Part shown: one piece after another, positions 18,467 through 27,396 of the stretch
Position numbering within the stretch: the stretch's first letter is position 1
Layout of the letters: each line of letters begins with the position of its first letter
Source of the DNA: Streptomyces sp. NBC_00690
GTDB lineage: Bacteria > Actinomycetota > Actinomycetes > Streptomycetales > Streptomycetaceae
Assembly (NCBI RefSeq): GCF_036226685.1
Contig: NZ_CP109009.1
Span: forward strand, 744,001 to 808,000
Direction of reading: 5' to 3'
DNA: 64,000 bases
Program-made: the position numbers and the translations under genes
Notes under the pieces: generated by a model
The model's database searches: none
What the model saw: the letters and a program-made list of their open reading frames with translations, nothing else
What the model was told of the DNA's origin: nothing

Positions 18467-19162
18467 TCAGGCGTCGGCTGTGGCCGTTTCCGTGCTGACA
18501 CCGTTGTCGGTTACGGGAGCGGGCTCGACGATTGAGTACCAGACGGCTCCCTGCCTCTTGTCCCGCTCCACCGCGCCCTTGGCCACCAGCGCGCCCAGTG
18601 CGTCCCGGACGACACCACCGGTCGGAGTGAGGTGCGAGTAGGCCCGCGTCACCTCCTCCCCCACTTCCTTCACCGTCCGAGGCTCGCGATGCTCACGCAG
18701 CAGATGAAGCACCGCTGTTCGCAGGTTGGGCTTGTCGGCCTGACCATCTGCCACCGCCTCGCCACCCGCGGGCGCGCCGCTCGCGGAGTCCGCACTGAAC
18801 TTCGCTTCCGTCCCGGCACGGACCGCGCCGCTCTTGGACGAGCGCTTCTTGCGGGGCCGGGGGACCGCGGTGTCGGACGACGGCTCGGAAATAGTGTCCG
18901 CGTCAGCGCCGGTTGCCTCAGAAGCTCCTGGCTCCTCGGACGTCTTCTGCTCTTCCGCGGAAGCAGGCGATGGCGACACCCGATCGCTCAGGTCCGCGAG
19001 CAGGGACTCTTCCCCCTGCAGCAGGTTCAGGCGCTCGGTCAGCTCTGCCATCTCATCACGGATCCGGCCCTGTTCAGCCCGGTTCTGGTCCAGATCGGCC
19101 CTGATCTGGACCGCGTACCGCTCTCTCACATCGACAGCGCTGTCATCCGATTGATTGGGCAT
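18467..19162 (-). CDS. coiled-coil protein with C-terminal winged-helix domain
   Basis: 231 residues from an ATG at 19162. Residues about 10-60 form a coiled coil (RADLDQNRAEQGRIRDEMAE). Residues 60-145 are a low-complexity Ser/Ala/Pro/Glu-rich linker with a basic patch (PRPRKKRSSKSG). Residues about 148-215 look like a winged helix (LRTAVLHLLREH, then a recognition-helix-like VRDALGALVAKGAVERD ending in WYSI). This is the layout of putative DNA-binding actinobacterial proteins without known targets. It is the only intact gene in a stretch of remnants and has no obvious operon partner. Confidence 0.7.
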   Translation of the reverse strand: MPNQSDDSAVDVRERYAVQIRADLDQNRAEQGRIRDEMAELTERLNLLQGEESLLADLSDRVSPSPASAEEQKTSEEPGASEATGADADTISEPSSDTAVPRPRKKRSSKSGAVRAGTEAKFSADSASGAPAGGEAVADGQADKPNLRTAVLHLLREHREPRTVKEVGEEVTRAYSHLTPTGGVVRDALGALVAKGAVERDKRQGAVWYSIVEPAPVTDNGVSTETATADA

Positions 19163-19381
19163 TCGTCACTCGCTCTCCATGGTGTTTGACATGAGATCCC
19201 CAGCCAAGAGTGCTGCACCCAGGGCGTCTCAGGCGACATGCCAGGCCAGTACGGCCCCAGCCCCACGATGGGCTGTCCGCATCCGGCGCCACGCAATGCC
19301 TGCGGCCCGTCTGCTTCTCTCCGGGCGAGTTCCAGGGATACTTCCCGCGCTGAGGGTAACGGTCAGGCGCTCCCGCTCGCT

Positions 19382-20231
19382 CTAGCCGTGGGGCTCCCCC
19401 CTCTCCGCTCTGCGTCGTTCGGGAACTCCCAGTGGTGGAGACGCGCCCAAGGGGCTGGTGTAGAGCGTCAGCACGGCCGAACCGTGGGCCAGTGCCACCG
19501 CTACCTCGCGGGGAGGCCGGAACCTGCAAGTGGCTGTGTCCAGCTGCGGTCGAAACTCGTTGTCCATGTCGGTAGGTCGACCGCCCGGCGCACCAAGAAC
19601 GGGCACGCCGGCATGGTGTCCTGTTGAGCGCCCGCCAAGGCCGCTCAGTGTGCCGTCGTGGGACAGGACGATCAGCTGGCCCGCCGCGATCCCTACTCCC
19701 TTGATCGACGGAAACGTCGCCACACAACGGGCCTGCGCGGATGATCGGGGCGCACCACGAAAACTTGTCCCCGGTCGTCGGCGAGTACCAGCCGGCCATC
19801 ACAGCTGCGTCGGGTCCGGATTGCGCACACTCCTCCCATATCCGACGCCTCGAATCGCACATCGACCCGCACTCGGGTCTGGGCCAAGTCCACGATGAGC
19901 CAACCGTGCTCGTCGCCGATATGGAGGTGCCCAGCCTGGTCAAAGGGTGCCCGTCAGCCGTGACTCGCGAGGCAGCAAGACCGTGCCAACTGAACGTCCG
20001 GTATCCGCATGGAACCCGACCAGCCGATTGCCGATCGGGGCGCCGAACCACAGCACACCGCCGACCACCGCGATTGCGCTCGACGGGGCCAGTATCGATC
20101 CCCGCCGCCGCCACTTCACCTCACCAATGCGTACATCCAGCGATATCAGGTCACTGGATGTCGGCCCCTCAGCGCCGACCACAGAGTCACCCACCAGCAT
20201 GTCCGGGCACAGACCGACTCCGGCATGCCAC
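19382..20231 (-). pseudogene. decayed PQQ-like beta-propeller gene
   Basis: Pieces in different minus-strand frames carry propeller-repeat features: SLDVRIGEVKWRRRG, VLWFGAPIGNRLVGFHADTG near 20050-20150, LVLADDRGQVFVV near 19770-19790 and LIVLSHDGTLSGL near 19650-19700. Together they read like a PQQ/WD-type repeat protein broken by several shifts. There is no single frame or start. Confidence 0.4.
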
Positions 20232-20540
20232 AAGGTCCGCCCGGGAGGGCGATGAACTTGATCGAGGGGTGGGTGTCGGTGCCGGGTGCGGGTTCGAGGT
20301 GCCAGCGGGAGGTGATGAAGGCGGTGGTGAGGGTGGCCAGGGTCATGGCGAAGGTGCCGCCGTTGCAGCTTCGGGCGCCCATGCCGAAGGGCTGCCAGGC
20401 GTCCGTGGGCCGGGGAGCGCCGTGTGCGGAGGGGCTTTGGGTCCAGCGGTCGGGGTTGAAGCCATCCGGGTTGTGGTGTTGGCCGGGGAGTTGCTGGATG
20501 AGGTGGGGGCTGTAGAAGATGACGGTGCCGGCTGGGGCGG
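20232..20540 (-). pseudogene. C-terminal fragment of a cytochrome P450
   Basis: One continuous frame holds the last ~100 residues of a P450: a VIFYSPHLIQ strand, FNPDRW, then the haem-binding loop WQPFGMGARSCNGG with the axial cysteine, and the following helix. The I-helix, ExxR motif and N-terminus are missing. It abuts an IS5 relic at its 5' side and propeller debris at its 3' side, so both ends are recombination breakpoints. Confidence 0.65.
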
Positions 20541-20544
20541 GGAC

Positions 20545-20680
20545 TCACACCACTCACTGGGCACCGTCTCGTAGTCGACGTAGGAGGCGGTGGAGCACCG
20601 GCCACGCGTGCGTCCGCTCCAGCGTCCACCGCTTCGGCCTGGGGTGAATCTCCCGGTTCCGGGGGTGCGGGTGACGATTG
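20545..20680 (-). pseudogene. C-terminal scrap of an IS5-type transposase
   Basis: Two overlapping frames contain PRPKRWTLERTHAW and YVDYETVPSEWCE, matching the catalytic-Glu region (RRW-x-VER) and the RDYE motif of IS5-group transposases, separated by a shift. It sits directly upstream of the P450 fragment. Confidence 0.4.
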
Positions 20681-21194
20681 CCGGGGCCGCGGTCAGTTTG
20701 TCGGGGTCGCGATCCGCTGGGCGGCTTGGTGGAGGAGCGCTTGGACCGGTGCCCGGTCGCGGTGGGGGGCAAGGCTCGCCTGCTCCCCCGACCAAGACAT
20801 CCCGGAGCCGACAAGCGCAAGACCGACCCCCACCAACCCAGATCAGCGAGCAGAGAAGCCAAAGCCATACCACCGCACCGCAGATAGCGATGCCCTCTCG
20901 CCCAGACCCGGTACGCCGGTTTCGTAAGTCGCCTGCTCTATCGGGCAGGTTGGGTGTGAGTTCGAGTGTGGTTGCCCAGCCGGGTGATCTTCTGGTGGTC
21001 GGGGCATGAAGGCAGGGCCTCCTGAACAGCTCCTGGGTGTCGAATCCATCCGAGCGTCAGGGCACTGGTGCCGCAGTCTTCCGTGCTGTCCATCCCGTCG
21101 TCCAACTCCCCTTCCCGGTCGTGTGACTGCCTCGCCCACGTGTGCGGGGAACGCGAGCGATCGCCCGGGCCGGGAGCCCAGGTATCCGTCGGAT
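20681..21194. other. no gene seen
   Basis: Spacer between IS relics. No frame here has convincing protein features. It may hold the left end of the IS5 element whose transposase starts at 21195, but I could not pair terminal repeats. Confidence 0.35.
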
Positions 21195-21575
21195 ATGACG
21201 GACGCGGAATGGGCCGGGGTCCGTGCCGCGCTGCCGGTGCCGGGCTGGCTGGAGGGCCGGGGTGGGCAGCCGGAGAGCTGCCACCGTCAGATGGCGGACG
21301 CGGTCCGCTACCTGGTCGCGGGCGGCATCACGTGGCGGTCGATGCCTGCGGACTTCCCCGCGTGGGACCGTGTCTACGCCTTCTTCCGACGTTGGCGGGA
21401 CAAGGGCTGGACGGCCGAGTTCCACGGCCGGCTGCGCGACCGGATCCGTGAAGCGGCCGGCCGCGACCCGGAGCCGACGGCGGGCGTCATCGACGCCCGG
21501 TCGGTGAAAGGCGCCGCATCGGTGCCGACCGCGACCCGGGGTTTCGACGGCGGCAAGAAGAGTTGGCCGGTGTAG
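21195..21575 (+). pseudogene. IS5-family transposase, N-terminal part
   Basis: 126 codons from an ATG read MTDAEWAGVRAALPVP, then DAVRYLVAGGITWRSMPADFP and a first catalytic Asp in GVIDARSVKGA. The frame stops just after GFDGGKKSWPV, where intact relatives continue into the second Asp motif. That missing stretch is present immediately downstream but on the opposite strand (21566-21679). Confidence 0.65.
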
Positions 21576-21679
21576 CCGCCGTCGGCCCAGACCAGCGTGA
21601 CGCGCCAGTGTCGCTCGCGCAGTCGGGCCAGCGGTGTCTGTCCCGCGTCGCGGTCGGTGACGGACGCCGCCGTGACCAT
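21566..21679 (-). pseudogene. inverted internal segment of the IS5 transposase
   Basis: The minus strand encodes VTAASVTDRDAG and LVWADGGYTG, the segment that should follow the N-terminal part at 21195-21575, including the second catalytic Asp. Its reversed orientation and abutting position indicate a local inversion inside the element or a join between two opposed copies. Confidence 0.55.
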
Positions 21680-21701
21680 CCCGGTAGGCCGGGCGGTCGC
21701 C

Positions 21702-22116
21702 ACCGTGCAACTGCTGCGGTTCATCTCAGACCCGCCGCTGCGGCGGCGGGTGACGGCGGCCACCGACAAGGTCGAGTCCTTCAACAACTTCACCGACTGG
21801 CCGGCGTTCTGCAACGGCGGGGTGATCGCCGAGAACGACCCGGCCCAGCAGGAGGAGGCCGTGAAGCTGACCTCTCTACTCACCAACTGCGTGATCTTTG
21901 ATACGACCCTGCCTGATGAACATCGTGCGGGAGCTTCAGGCGGAGGGGTGGCAGATCACCGGGGAGGATCTGGCCGCCACTAGCCCCTACCGGACCGACC
22001 ACACCATGCGGTTCGGCACCCACGCCACCACGGAGCTGACCGCGCGTCCGGACGCGTTCGACCCGCACCTGGACGTCGAGTTCGAGGCGGCGGCGGAAGC
22101 GCCGGCCGCGGCCTGA
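21702..22116 (+). pseudogene. C-terminal fragment of a Tn3-family transposase
   Basis: The frame to about 21905 gives DPPLRRRVTAATDKVESFNN, GGVIAENDPAQQEEAVKL and LLTNCVIFDTTL. A one-base shift then continues in the next frame as MNIVRELQAEGWQI and RPDAFDPHLDVEFEA. These are the conserved end motifs of Tn3-type DDE transposases. The bulk (about 850 residues) is missing. No Tn3 terminal repeat was found nearby. Confidence 0.65.
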
Positions 22117-22734
22117 GAGTTGGAGGACGACGAGGCGTACGAACGGGTGCGGACACCAGCAGGGTGTGGGCGAGGGAGGCGCGGAAGTCGCGGGCGGGGT
22201 GTCGCGGTAGGGGGACGAGCTTGTCGCGGAAGCCGTCGAGGGTGGAAGAGCTGCGGGTGGAGGCGCCCCCGCCGAGCCGTGCCCGGCCTCGGCGTCGATC
22301 GCCGAGCGCTGACAGATCACGACCAATGAGCGGCTCGGTTAGTGGTTCTCCTCGTCGCTACTACCGGGGGCATCGGCCAGGCCCGGCGTCGGTGAGGTGG
22401 CCGGCAGGGATGCCGCGCGCCGTGCCCGGATGCGCACCGGCTCGCTCGATGCGGAGACGGACCTCGTTGACGTCCTCAACCCTGCCCCCTTGGTCGGTGT
22501 CACGCCTCCTTCGCTGAACCTTCGCCTTTGCCCTCGTGATCCCGTGCCGGCATCATCGCCGACGTCGAGAACCACCTCCCCGAGTACGTGCAGGGTTGCA
22601 CGCGCTTGCATGGCCATGCCCTACCCCGGCCTCATCGGGCCGGTGAGCCGTACGATGATGACGAGCGCCACAGCGGCGGCGCGCCGAACGGCTGGGTCGG
22701 CCACCGGCCACCCCGGGACCCTGGAGTTCGCCCA
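22117..22734. other. no gene seen; upstream region of araC-type gene
   Basis: There is no supported ORF. The right part should carry the promoter of the AraC-type regulator at 22735. No clear -35/-10 pair could be named. Confidence 0.35.
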
Positions 22735-23721
22735 ATGACCAGCGAGGACGTGCTGCAGCGGTACGACGTGCTCGAGTCGGCCGGGCTCGAGGAGTTCCGT
22801 GCCACGGTGGCCCGTTTCCTGACCCCCCACCGGCTCGTGCCCACGGGGCACGAGGGTGCCCACCTGCGGGGCCACGTCGCCGTCGCCCCATTGGGCCCGC
22901 TGTCGCTGGTCTACGGCTCACACAGCGGCACCGAGCTCGATGTCGCCCTCACCGAGCAGGTGGACTACTACGACGTGAACCTGTCCTGGGAGGGTCACAA
23001 CAGGATCACCTGCGGTGCCGACGAGGTCATCGTGGACTCGGAGACCGCCGGGATCATCTCCCCGCGAATGCAGGTGACCATGCGGCTCAGCGACTCCTAC
23101 CGTCAGCTGCACGTGCGGATCGAGCGCTACGCTCTGGAGCGCCATCTCGAGGAGCTGCTCGGCCGTCCGGTCGTGGCCCCGATCAGGTTCCACCAGACGA
23201 TGGATCTGCGGGCCCCGGCGGCGGCCACGTGGGCGCGCTCGGTCCGCCTTCTCGTCGACGACCTCGAGACCCCCGACGGGCTCGCGGCGCAGCCAGCGGG
23301 CGAGACCCCGTGGACATCGTTCCTGATGACGGGGCTACTGCTCAGCCAGCCGCACAACTACACCGAGCAACTCACCCAGCGTCGCGCGGCACCGCGTCCC
23401 GGCGGGCTGCGGCGGGCGATGGACCTCATCGAGGAGGCGCCCGAGGGGGACCTCTCGGTGGAGCGGCTCGCCCTCGCTGCCGGCACGAGCCCGCGCTCGC
23501 TGCAGCGACAGTTCCGCGAGTACGTCGGCGTCGCCCCCCGCGAGTACGTGCTCCAGGTCCGGCTGGCCAGGGCCCACGACAACCTGCGGATCGTGCGCCC
23601 CGGAACGGTCACCGTGGCGGACGTGGCCCTGCGCTGGGGCTTCAGCCACATGCCCCGCTTCGCCGCGGCGTACCGCCGGCGGTACGGCGAGCTGCCGTCG
23701 GTCACACTGAACGCGTTGTGA
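22735..23721 (+). CDS. AraC-family transcriptional regulator of the catabolic operon
   Basis: 328 residues from the ATG at 22735; in-frame sequence upstream is not protein-like. Residues about 10-190 match the AraC-binding-like-domain-2 type sensor (CGADEVIVDSETAGIISP region). Residues about 225-328 form the double helix-turn-helix: LSVERLALAAGTSPRSLQRQ is the first and VTVADVALRWGFSHMPRFAA the second, ending YRRRYGELPS. Such regulators usually sense an aromatic compound and activate catabolic genes. It lies 125 bases upstream of, and in the same direction as, the monooxygenase-hydrolase gene, so it probably controls that operon. Confidence 0.8.
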   Translation: MTSEDVLQRYDVLESAGLEEFRATVARFLTPHRLVPTGHEGAHLRGHVAVAPLGPLSLVYGSHSGTELDVALTEQVDYYDVNLSWEGHNRITCGADEVIVDSETAGIISPRMQVTMRLSDSYRQLHVRIERYALERHLEELLGRPVVAPIRFHQTMDLRAPAAATWARSVRLLVDDLETPDGLAAQPAGETPWTSFLMTGLLLSQPHNYTEQLTQRRAAPRPGGLRRAMDLIEEAPEGDLSVERLALAAGTSPRSLQRQFREYVGVAPREYVLQVRLARAHDNLRIVRPGTVTVADVALRWGFSHMPRFAAAYRRRYGELPSVTLNAL

Positions 23722-23760
23722 CCGCTGGCACATCGCTGTCGCGCGACGGATCCTGACGTC

Positions 23761-23786
23761 GCGAAGCGGATCGGCGAAGCGCTTCG
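23761..23786. promoter_or_regulatory. candidate operator: direct repeats plus palindrome
   Basis: GCGAAGCG occurs at 23761-23768 and again at 23774-23781, 13 bases apart. The second copy lies within a perfect 12-bp palindrome CGAAGCGCTTCG (23775-23786). AraC-type regulators commonly bind direct repeats upstream of the promoter they activate. The site is 60-85 bases before the monooxygenase start. Confidence 0.4.
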
Positions 23787-23846
23787 TCGTACCTAGCGTC
23801 ATCGCCATCACCGAGCCGAGGCGCTCTGGTCCGATGGGAGATACGC

Positions 23847-26510
23847 ATGAACCACGACTACGACGTCGCGATCGTCGGGTACGGCCCCTCAGGTCTGATC
23901 CTCGCCGCCACCCTGGGCAAGGCCGGCCACAAAGTCGTCGTGTTCGAGCGCTGGCCCGGGCTGTACGGCCTGCCGCGGCTGACGCACATCGACGGCGAGA
24001 CGGCACGGATCATCCAGGGCGCCGGCGACATCGAGCACGCGCTGCGAGACGCCTACCCGATCCCGAACTACCGCTACCTCAACGGCGACAACGAGTTGCT
24101 CATCGAGCTGGACTGGCGCGGCAGGTCCAGCGGCCACCCCGCGCACATCTCCATGTTCCAGCCCGACATCGAGGACGCCGTGGACAAGCACGTGCGGGCG
24201 ACCGGCAACGTCGAGGTGAACCAGGGCTGGGCCGCAGTCAGCATCCGCCAGGACGAGAACGGCGTGCAGGTGACCGCCCGCCCGTGGTCCAAGGACCGCA
24301 CCGGGCAGTGGTCCCACGCCGACGAGGAGCGCACGGTCACGGCGAAGTACCTGGTCGGTGCGGACGGCGCTGGAAGCTTCGTCCGGGCGACACTCGGCAT
24401 CGAGCGCAGCGACAACGGCGTAGACGACCGCTGGCTCAACATCGACACCGAGCGACTGCGGGAGCTGCCTGAGCAGTTCATGAAGGTGACCCAGTTCTGC
24501 GATCCGCGCCGTGGTCACATGTACATGCCGATCGGCCGCAGCAGGCAACGGTTCGAGCTTGCCGTGCTCAAGGGGGAGGACCAGACCCCGTACGAGGCGG
24601 AGGCCTTCGCCTGGAAGTGGCTCGACGAGACGCACGGCCTCGGCCCCGAGGACGTGAAGATCCTGCGCCAGGTGGTCTACACCTTCCAGGGCCGCATCGC
24701 CGAGCAGTGGCGCGAGGGCCGGGTGTTCCTCGTCGGGGACGCGGCCCACACCACGCCCCCGTACATCGGTCAGGGCGCCTGCTCCGGCATGCGGGACGGC
24801 ATCACCCTGGGCTGGAAGCTCGATCTGGTGCTCAGCGGCAAGGCGGACAACTCCCTGCTCGACACCTACGAGGCGGAACGCCGCCCGCACGCCACCGCGA
24901 TCACCGACATCTCCACGGCGCTCGGCAAGGTCGCCAACACCCACGACCCCGTGGAGGCGGCCGCCCGTGACGAGGCATTCCGCACCGGGAACGTCCCGCC
25001 CCCACCCGCGTTCCCCACGATCGTGGCGGGCGTTGTCCACCACAACGTCGACGGCCGGGGCGCGCCCCTCGCCGGCACGCTCGCCCCCCAGGGCGTGGTG
25101 CGCAAGGACGGTGGCGAAGGGTTGTTCGACGATGTGGTGGGCCGCGGCTTCGCGCTGGTCAGCAGCCAGGACGTCCGCTCCGTCCTCGACGCCGCCCAAC
25201 TGGCCTTCCTGGCCGACCTCGGTGCCACCACGGCGACCGTGGCCGCGGGCGCCAACGACTCCGTCGAGGACGTCGACGGCACCTACACCGAATTCTGGAA
25301 GACCAAGGGCGTGCAGGCGTTCATCAGCCGTCCCGACTACCACCTGTTCTGGGCCGGCCAGGTCAAGGAGCTCCCTGCCGTGGTCGACGAGCTTCGGGCG
25401 CGGCTTGCCTGGGCTGCCGCTCCGACGTCCGCGGCAGCCCCCGGCATGACCGTGCCAGCCGACTCTACGGTCGCCCCCGCCGAGGTGCTGTGGCGGGCGA
25501 TGGGCCCATCCCGGCTCCTCGACTGCGGAGTGGTGCCTAGTGACGTGACCGCACTTCAGGCGCACACGGCCGGCGGGGCGCGCTGGGACGACGCGTGCGA
25601 GACCCTTGCTGACGCGCAGCTCGCCCGCGCAGCCAAGGCCGGCGAACGCGGATACCGGGTCACCACCCTCGAGGCCCTGCGCGCGGCCGCCGCCGACCTG
25701 CTCTTCGCGCAGATGGCGTTCAACTTCGACTCCGGGCGCAAGCGCGAGCTGTATGCCCGGTTCAGCGCGACGGTCGCCCGCGCCGGTGCGCTGGCGGGCT
25801 GGGAGCGGGTCCAGCTGCCCTTCGAGAACGGCTACCTGGCCGGCTGGATCGTCCGCCCGACCGGCCCGGTCCGAGGCACCGTGATCGTCTTCGGCGGTCA
25901 GAGCGGCTGGGGCGCGGCGTACCTGCGATTCGCCGACGCGCTGACCGCCCGCGGCCTGGCCACCTTCCTGGTGGAGGGGCCCGGGCAGGGCGAGCCGCGG
26001 ATGGCGAGCGGGCTCATGCTCGACGGGGACGTCCGCAGTGCCTACTCGGCGTTCGTCGACCACGTGCTGGCGCAGCCGGACCTGGCCGGTCCGGTCGGGA
26101 TGTGGGGCAACAGCATGGGAGGTCTCTACGCGGGGACCACCGCCGCCTCGGACCAGCGCGTGACGGCGGTGTGCATCAACGGCGCCCCGGCGCGGCCGCG
26201 GCTGCTCGGCATGCGGACCTTCGACGAGCAGGCCGCCGCGATGCTCGGCACCAACGACCCGGACGCGGTGCAGCGCAACTTCGACCGGATCGCACTGCGG
26301 CCAGGTGAGCGGATCAAGGCATCGCTGCTGGTCCTGCACGGAGGCGCCGACCCGATCGTCTCCCTGGCAGACCAGCAGCCCTTCCTCGACGCCGCCGATC
26401 CCGGCCGCGCGACCCTACGGGTCTGGGACGACGGCGAGCACGTGATCACCAACCACGCCGAGGAACGCAACGCCGTCGTCGCGGACTGGTTCTGCGAGCA
26501 GTGGAGCTGA
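23847..26510 (+). CDS. fusion of FAD aromatic monooxygenase and alpha/beta hydrolase
   Basis: 887 residues. Residues 1 to about 525 are a class A flavin monooxygenase of the MhpA/resorcinol-hydroxylase type: GYGPSG dinucleotide loop at about 11-16, the DG motif (LVGADGAGS) about 171-180, and the GD motif (VFLVGDAAHTTPP) about 293-306. Residues about 545-887 are an alpha/beta hydrolase resembling carbon-carbon-cleaving hydrolases of acylated dihydroxy-aromatics, with nucleophile Ser756 in GNSMGG, Asp835 in HGGADPIV and His865 in GEH. The two activities are normally separate proteins. With hydroxyquinol dioxygenase and maleylacetate reductase downstream, I infer that it frees and hydroxylates a resorcinol-like ring to hydroxyquinol; the order of the two steps is not known. 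It starts the operon, and the next gene begins three bases after its stop. Confidence 0.8.
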   Translation: MNHDYDVAIVGYGPSGLILAATLGKAGHKVVVFERWPGLYGLPRLTHIDGETARIIQGAGDIEHALRDAYPIPNYRYLNGDNELLIELDWRGRSSGHPAHISMFQPDIEDAVDKHVRATGNVEVNQGWAAVSIRQDENGVQVTARPWSKDRTGQWSHADEERTVTAKYLVGADGAGSFVRATLGIERSDNGVDDRWLNIDTERLRELPEQFMKVTQFCDPRRGHMYMPIGRSRQRFELAVLKGEDQTPYEAEAFAWKWLDETHGLGPEDVKILRQVVYTFQGRIAEQWREGRVFLVGDAAHTTPPYIGQGACSGMRDGITLGWKLDLVLSGKADNSLLDTYEAERRPHATAITDISTALGKVANTHDPVEAAARDEAFRTGNVPPPPAFPTIVAGVVHHNVDGRGAPLAGTLAPQGVVRKDGGEGLFDDVVGRGFALVSSQDVRSVLDAAQLAFLADLGATTATVAAGANDSVEDVDGTYTEFWKTKGVQAFISRPDYHLFWAGQVKELPAVVDELRARLAWAAAPTSAAAPGMTVPADSTVAPAEVLWRAMGPSRLLDCGVVPSDVTALQAHTAGGARWDDACETLADAQLARAAKAGERGYRVTTLEALRAAAADLLFAQMAFNFDSGRKRELYARFSATVARAGALAGWERVQLPFENGYLAGWIVRPTGPVRGTVIVFGGQSGWGAAYLRFADALTARGLATFLVEGPGQGEPRMASGLMLDGDVRSAYSAFVDHVLAQPDLAGPVGMWGNSMGGLYAGTTAASDQRVTAVCINGAPARPRLLGMRTFDEQAAAMLGTNDPDAVQRNFDRIALRPGERIKASLLVLHGGADPIVSLADQQPFLDAADPGRATLRVWDDGEHVITNHAEERNAVVADWFCEQWS

Positions 26511-26512
26511 GA

Positions 26513-27382
26513 ATGATGGACTTCAACGCCGCCACCGCCACCCAGGCCGTGGTCGACAGCTTCGCCGACACCCCGGATCCGCGACTCAAGGAGATCCTGG
26601 GCACCGTCACACGGCACGTGCACGATGCCGTCCGAGAGCTCGCGCTGACCCAAGAGGAGTGGGAGCGGGCGATCGGCTTCCTCACCGCCGTCGGCCAGAA
26701 GTGCGACGACACACGGCAGGAGTTCGTGCTGCTCTCCGACGTCTTCGGAGTCTCCATGCTCGTGGAGACGATCAACGGAGGAGTTGAGTGCACCGAGAGC
26801 ACGGTCCTCGGCCCCTTCCACATGACCGAGTCGCCCGCGCGGGAACTCGGTGACTCCATCGACCTGGTCGGCACCGGGACCCCCTGTGTCATCACCGGCA
26901 CGGTGAGCGGCGCCGACGGCGCCGCGCTGCCCGGCGCAGCCATCGACGTGTGGCAGTGCGACGAGAACGGCTTCTACGACGTCCAGCAGCCCGACACGCA
27001 GCCGGCCGGCAACGGTCGCGGCCTGTTCCGGACGGACGACGAGGGCCGGTTCTGGTTCCGCACCGTGGTGCCGAGCCACTACCCGATCCCCACCGACGGA
27101 CCGGTCGGCGCACTGCTGACCGCGACGCGCCGACATCCGTACCGGCCGGCCCACGTGCACGTGCTGGCCTCGGCCCCCGAGCACGAAGAGCTGGTCACGC
27201 ACATGTTCGTCGCGGACAGCCCCTACCTGGACAGCGACGCCGTCTTCGCGGTCAAGGCGAGCCTCGTGGCCGACTTCGCACCATCCACCGACGCAGCCCT
27301 CGCCGCGCGCCACGGCGTCGAGGTCCCGTTCCACCACGCCCACTTCGACATCCGGCTCTGTCCGGAGAACCCCACCTCGTGA
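26513..27382 (+). CDS. hydroxyquinol 1,2-dioxygenase (intradiol)
   Basis: 289 residues. The ATG at 26513 (or 26516) follows GGAG at 26503-26506 inside the upstream gene's last codons, so translation is coupled. The N-terminal linker and dimer domain has the ECTESTVLGPFHM motif typical of hydroxyquinol rather than protocatechuate enzymes. The catalytic domain shows GAAIDVWQCDENGFYDVQ, then a Tyr in HYPIP and RPAHVHVLAS; the two Tyr and two His here are the expected Fe(III) ligands. It opens 1,2,4-trihydroxybenzene between the adjacent hydroxyls to maleylacetate, the substrate of the next enzyme. Confidence 0.85.
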   Translation: MMDFNAATATQAVVDSFADTPDPRLKEILGTVTRHVHDAVRELALTQEEWERAIGFLTAVGQKCDDTRQEFVLLSDVFGVSMLVETINGGVECTESTVLGPFHMTESPARELGDSIDLVGTGTPCVITGTVSGADGAALPGAAIDVWQCDENGFYDVQQPDTQPAGNGRGLFRTDDEGRFWFRTVVPSHYPIPTDGPVGALLTATRRHPYRPAHVHVLASAPEHEELVTHMFVADSPYLDSDAVFAVKASLVADFAPSTDAALAARHGVEVPFHHAHFDIRLCPENPTS

Positions 27383-27396
27383 ACGGAGCCGTCCCC

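Noticed and set aside
18400..18480. A tRNA-like T-loop sequence (CTTCGAGTCC)
   Set aside because: The flanking bases do not form the T stem and no anticodon or acceptor arms can be folded around it.
23889..26339. 816-codon minus-strand frame opposite the monooxygenase-hydrolase gene
   Set aside because: Antisense shadow; the plus frame has complete FAD and hydrolase motifs.
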